From: an uncultured Oscillospiraceae bacterium | Lineage (GTDB): Bacteria > Bacillota_A > Clostridia > Oscillospirales > Oscillospiraceae | Length of the DNA: 17,539 nt | Direction: 5' to 3' | Assembly (NCBI GenBank): GCA_900757695.1 | Contig: CAAEOU010000118.1 | Span: forward strand, 1 to 17,539 | Shown here: piece by piece, positions 14,554-17,539 of the stretch | How positions within the stretch are numbered: position 1 is the stretch's first letter | Layout of the letters: the number at the start of each line of letters is the position of its first letter | Notes under the pieces: generated by a model | Databases searched by the model: none | Seen by the model: only the letters and a program-made list of their open reading frames with translations | What the model was told of the DNA's origin: nothing | Made by a program: the position numbers and the translations under genes

Positions 14554-16152
14554 ATGATTACAGTAACCAATCTCGGCGTACAATACGGCGGCAGTGTGCT
14601 GTTCAAAAACGCCGATCTCCAGTTTAACCCCGGCAATTGCTACGGCATCATCGGCGCCAACGGCGCCGGAAAGTCCACGCTGCTGAAGATCCTGTCCGGG
14701 GCGCTGGAATCCACCGATGGCCATGTGGATGTAAAACCCGGCGTTCGGATGTCCGTTTTGAAGCAGGATCAGTTCCAGTACGATGCCTATACCGTGCTGG
14801 ATACCGTCATTATGGGCAATCAGAAGCTCTATGACATTGGCAAGCAGAAGGATGCCCTCTACGAAAAGGAGGATTTCTCCGATGAGGACGGGATTCTGGC
14901 CGCTGAGCTGGAAGCCGAATTTGCCGAGCTGGGCGGCTGGGAAGCGGAATCTGACGCCTCCCGGATGCTGCAGGGCCTCGGCATTCCCGTGGAAGACCAC
15001 GAAAAGCTTATGGGGGACATGGACGGACGTGATAAGGTCAAGGTGCTTCTGGCACAGGCGCTGTTTGGAAACCCAGACATCGTCATGCTGGACGAGCCCA
15101 CCAACAACCTGGACAATGCCTCCATCGAATGGCTGGAAGACTTTCTCTTAGACTTTGAGGGCATGGTGATCGTAGTCAGCCATGACCGCTACTTCCTCAA
15201 CACCGTATGCACCCACATCGTGGATATCGACTACGGCAAGATCAAGATGTACGTCGGCAACTATGACTTCTGGTATGAGTCCTCCCAGCTGGTGCAGGCC
15301 CTGATCCGCAATCAGAACAAGCGGAACGAGGAAAAGATCAAAGAACTCACCGAGTTTATCGCCCGATTCGCCGCCAACAAGGCCAAGAGTAAGCAGGCAA
15401 CCTCCCGCCGGAAGCTGCTGGATAAGCTGACCATCGAGGAAATGCCCGCCTCCTCCCGCCGGTATCCCTATGTTGGCTTCAAGCCGGACCGTGAAGTGGG
15501 CAAGGACATTCTCTTTGTCACAGATGTTTCCAAAACCATTGACGGCGTAAAAGTGCTGGATAAGGTCAGCTTTGTCATGAACAAAAATGACAAGATTGCC
15601 TTTGTGGGCAACAATGAGATTGCCCAGACCACCATGTTCAAAATTCTCATGGGCGAGCTGGAACCCGATGAGGGCACCGTTAAATGGGGCGTCAGCACTT
15701 CCCAGTCCTACTTCCCCAAGGACAACACCGCATTCTTTGAGAACTGTGACCTCAACATGATTGACTGGATGCGCCAGTTCTCCGAGGATCAGAGCGAGAC
15801 CTATCTCCGAGGCTTCCTTGGCCGGATGCTGTTCTCCGGAGAGGACGTCTATAAGCAGGTCAAGGTGCTCTCCGGCGGTGAAAAGGTTCGCTGCATGCTC
15901 TCCCGGATGATGCTCTCCGGAGCCAACGTACTGCTGCTGGATCAGCCCACCAACCATCTGGATCTGGAATCCATCACCGCCGTCAACAACGGCCTCACAG
16001 CCTTCCCCGGCAATGTGATCCTTGCATGCCATGACCATGAGATGGTACAGACAGTCGCCAACCGCATCATTGAATTTACCGAAGACGGCGGCTATATTGA
16101 CCGCAGCATGACCTATGACGAATATCTGGAGTGGAAAAAGGCTCAGGCCTGA
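14554..16152 (+). CDS. ABC-F family ATPase, YkpA/YbiT-like, with degenerate second site
   Basis: ABC-F proteins are soluble twin-ATPase factors that bind the ribosomal E site and affect translation. Some give antibiotic resistance. The 532-residue protein lacks membrane segments. Domain 1 has Walker A GANGAGKS (34-41) and DEPTNNLD starting at D180. Its signature is weak (GDMDGRDKVKV near 154-164), which resembles the YkpA/YbiT branch. A charged interdomain linker at about 248-290 (RNQNKRNEEKIKE, KAKSKQATSRRK) contacts the ribosome in the family. Domain 2 keeps LSGGEKVR near 439-446. Its Walker A reads GNNEIAQTT with Gln at 358 in place of Lys, and its Walker B reads LLLDQPTNHLD with Gln at 464 in place of the catalytic Glu. 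The second site may therefore bind or hydrolyse ATP poorly. The ridA and argF genes follow on the same strand, but nothing ties them functionally. Confidence 0.93.
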   Translation: MITVTNLGVQYGGSVLFKNADLQFNPGNCYGIIGANGAGKSTLLKILSGALESTDGHVDVKPGVRMSVLKQDQFQYDAYTVLDTVIMGNQKLYDIGKQKDALYEKEDFSDEDGILAAELEAEFAELGGWEAESDASRMLQGLGIPVEDHEKLMGDMDGRDKVKVLLAQALFGNPDIVMLDEPTNNLDNASIEWLEDFLLDFEGMVIVVSHDRYFLNTVCTHIVDIDYGKIKMYVGNYDFWYESSQLVQALIRNQNKRNEEKIKELTEFIARFAANKAKSKQATSRRKLLDKLTIEEMPASSRRYPYVGFKPDREVGKDILFVTDVSKTIDGVKVLDKVSFVMNKNDKIAFVGNNEIAQTTMFKILMGELEPDEGTVKWGVSTSQSYFPKDNTAFFENCDLNMIDWMRQFSEDQSETYLRGFLGRMLFSGEDVYKQVKVLSGGEKVRCMLSRMMLSGANVLLLDQPTNHLDLESITAVNNGLTAFPGNVILACHDHEMVQTVANRIIEFTEDGGYIDRSMTYDEYLEWKKAQA

Positions 16153-16207
16153 TCCACCCAGAGCATTCCATATACAACCCACACCTTTTTGAAAGAAGGA
16201 ACATATC

Positions 16208-16585
16208 ATGAAAGAAGTCGTATTTTCCAAAGAAGCTCCCGCAGCAGTGGGCCCCTACTCCCACGCCATTGACTGCGGCAATCTGGTATTCCTGTCCGGT
16301 CAGGTACCTCTGGTTCCCGAAACCGGTGCGCTGGCCGAGGGCGGCATTGAGGGACAGGCCCGTCAGATGTTTGCCAACATCAAGGCTGTTCTTTCCAGCT
16401 GCGGCATGACCTTTGACAACGTGGTAAAGACCACCGTCTTCATGACGGATCTCGCTGACTTTACCACCTTCAATAACATCTACGCCGAGTATTTCCCCGA
16501 GAATCCCCCTGCCCGTTCCTGCGTACAGGTGGCCGCTCTCCCCAAGGGCGCTCTGGTGGAGACCGAGTGCATCTGCGTCAAGTAA
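16208..16585 (+). CDS. ridA: RidA family deaminase (reactive imine/enamine deaminase)
   Basis: RidA hydrolyses reactive 2-aminoacrylate and related enamine/imine intermediates released by PLP enzymes, protecting them from damage. The 125-residue protein has the family's usual length (about 125-130) and forms trimers in known cases. Signature features are the start A-P-A-A-V-G-P-Y-S-H-A (10-20), F-L-S-G-Q-V-P-L, and P-P-A-R-S-C-V-Q-V-A-A-L-P-K-G-A near the end. The substrate-binding Arg at 103 and the nearby Glu at 118/120 fit active RidA members. GAAGGA precedes the ATG. It lies 55 nt after the ABC-F stop with no terminator between, and 12 nt before the carbamoyltransferase, so ridA and argF are very likely co-transcribed. 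Confidence 0.95.
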   Translation: MKEVVFSKEAPAAVGPYSHAIDCGNLVFLSGQVPLVPETGALAEGGIEGQARQMFANIKAVLSSCGMTFDNVVKTTVFMTDLADFTTFNNIYAEYFPENPPARSCVQVAALPKGALVETECICVK

Positions 16586-16597
16586 GGAGGAGTTCCC

Positions 16598-17539
16598 ATG
16601 CCTGTGAATCTGAAAGGCCGGTCTTTCCTGACCCTGATGGACTTTACCCCCGCCGAGATCCGTTATCTGCTGGATCTTTCCCACGACCTCAAGCGTAAAA
16701 AGCGCGCCGGCATTCTGGGCAAGACCCTGCGGGGAAAGAATGTCGTTCTGCTCTTTGAGAAGACCTCCACCCGCACCCGCTGCGCCTTTGAAACCGCCGT
16801 TCATGACGAAGGCGGTCAGGTGACTTATCTGGATCAGGGCAGCTCCCAGATGGGTAAGAAGGAATCTCTGGAGGATACCGCCAAGGTCCTGGGCCGTTTC
16901 TTTGACGGCATCGAGTACCGGGGCTATGACCAGAAGGTAGTCGAGGATCTGGCTCGTTTCTCCGGGGTTCCCGTATTCAACGGTCTTACCGATGTGGATC
17001 ATCCAACACAGATCCTTGCGGATATGCTCACCATGGAGGAGCACATTGCAAAGCCCTTAAAGGACTGCAAGGTAGTCTTTGTAGGGGATATCCGCAACAA
17101 CATGTGCTATGCATGGATGTACGGCTGTGCCAAAATGGGCATGACCTTTGTGGGATACGGCCCCCAGTCCCTCATTGACGAGGTAGATCCTCAGGTACTC
17201 CGTCAGGTAGCGGAGGTTTCCGCCGAAACCGACGCAAACGTTTCCCTCAGCAGTGATCCTGCGTGCCTGAAGGGCGCTGATGTGCTCTATAGCGACATCT
17301 GGGCCTCTATGGGCGAGGAGGACAAGATCCCCCAGCGTGCCAAGCTGCTCTCCCCCTACCGCATCGACAGCGCTATGCTGGCTTCTACCGAAAATCCCGA
17401 GGTGAAGTTCATGCACTGCCTCCCCTCCTTCCACGATTTTGAGACAAAAACCGCCAAGGAGTGGATGGATAAGGGCATCGATATCCGGGAAGTCACCGAC
17501 GAGGACTTCCGGGGCCCCAACTCCATTGTCTTTGATGAG
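16598..17539 (+). CDS. argF: Ornithine carbamoyltransferase, 3' end cut by window edge
   Basis: The enzyme joins ornithine and carbamoyl phosphate to give citrulline in arginine synthesis, or works in reverse in the arginine deiminase pathway. The 314 visible residues run open to the last base. Binding motifs are intact: carbamoyl-phosphate site S57-T-R-T-R61, H135-P-T-Q138, the ornithine loop D233-I-W-A-S-M-G239, and H273-C-L-P276. The segment Q-M-G-K-K-E-S-L-E-D-T-A-K-V-L-G-R resembles the long ArgF/catabolic ArcB type (about 330-340 residues), so only about 20-25 residues are missing. The start ATG has AAGGAGG ending 8 nt upstream, overlapping the ridA stop codon region. Whether it is anabolic or catabolic (arcB) cannot be settled without the downstream genes. 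Confidence 0.96.
   Translation, partial: MPVNLKGRSFLTLMDFTPAEIRYLLDLSHDLKRKKRAGILGKTLRGKNVVLLFEKTSTRTRCAFETAVHDEGGQVTYLDQGSSQMGKKESLEDTAKVLGRFFDGIEYRGYDQKVVEDLARFSGVPVFNGLTDVDHPTQILADMLTMEEHIAKPLKDCKVVFVGDIRNNMCYAWMYGCAKMGMTFVGYGPQSLIDEVDPQVLRQVAEVSAETDANVSLSSDPACLKGADVLYSDIWASMGEEDKIPQRAKLLSPYRIDSAMLASTENPEVKFMHCLPSFHDFETKTAKEWMDKGIDIREVTDEDFRGPNSIVFDE

Noticed and set aside
15148..17044. Two overlapping long minus-strand open frames (15148-16230 and 16076-17044)
   Set aside because: They are antisense to the ABC-F, ridA and argF genes, all of which have clear family motifs and ribosome binding sites.
1..17539. Mobile element, prophage, CRISPR array or defence system
   Set aside because: No transposase, integrase, terminal inverted repeats, regularly spaced repeats or known defence genes were found; the single tRNA shows no adjacent integrase or duplicated 3' end.

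Overview
The window is a stretch of Firmicutes chromosome, most likely a moderately GC-rich clostridium of the Oscillospiraceae/Eubacteriales type. This is inferred from the gene order yicC-remA-gmk-rpoZ-priA, a RemA-family gene, a perfect HrcA/CIRCE site, and clostridial-style FHA-FtsW and YkpA-like ABC-F proteins. Most genes are housekeeping. There is no phage, transposon, CRISPR array or obvious island.

Layout. (1) 1-4251, minus strand: one operon reading yicC, remA, gmk, rpoZ, priA from a clear promoter at 4223-4251. The first four genes are tightly packed. A 114-nt gap holding a strong GC hairpin separates rpoZ from priA, and priA runs off the left edge. The coaBC gene that sits here in Bacillus is absent. 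(2) 4528-6657, plus strand: a single-gene unit for a 671-residue Fe-S/FMN/FAD Old-Yellow-Enzyme-type reductase, with a palindrome upstream of its -10 box and a hairpin after its stop. (3) 6750-6937, minus strand: tRNA-Ser(GGA) with its own promoter and terminator. (4) 6976-10178, minus strand: a two-gene peptidoglycan synthesis operon, an FHA-SEDS (FtsW/RodA) fusion overlapping a class B penicillin-binding protein. (5) 10241-12312, minus strand: htpG with a perfect CIRCE operator at its promoter. (6) 12481-13208, plus strand: a small DUF2798-like membrane protein whose leader contains an intrinsic terminator just before the ribosome binding site, suggesting attenuation. (7) 13207-14490, minus strand: a DUF815-type AAA+ ATPase. 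(8) 14512-17539, plus strand: an ABC-F ATPase whose second nucleotide site has lost key catalytic residues, then ridA and an ornithine carbamoyltransferase cut by the right edge.

The groups cover nucleotide metabolism, transcription and replication restart (region 1), cell-wall synthesis (region 4), protein quality control (region 5), and translation with amino-acid metabolism (region 8). I see no convincing new multi-gene system. The most interesting points are regulatory or in protein architecture: CIRCE control of htpG, the leader terminator before the DUF2798 gene, the degenerate ABC-F site, the FHA-SEDS/PBP pair, and the atypical cysteine spacing of the reductase.
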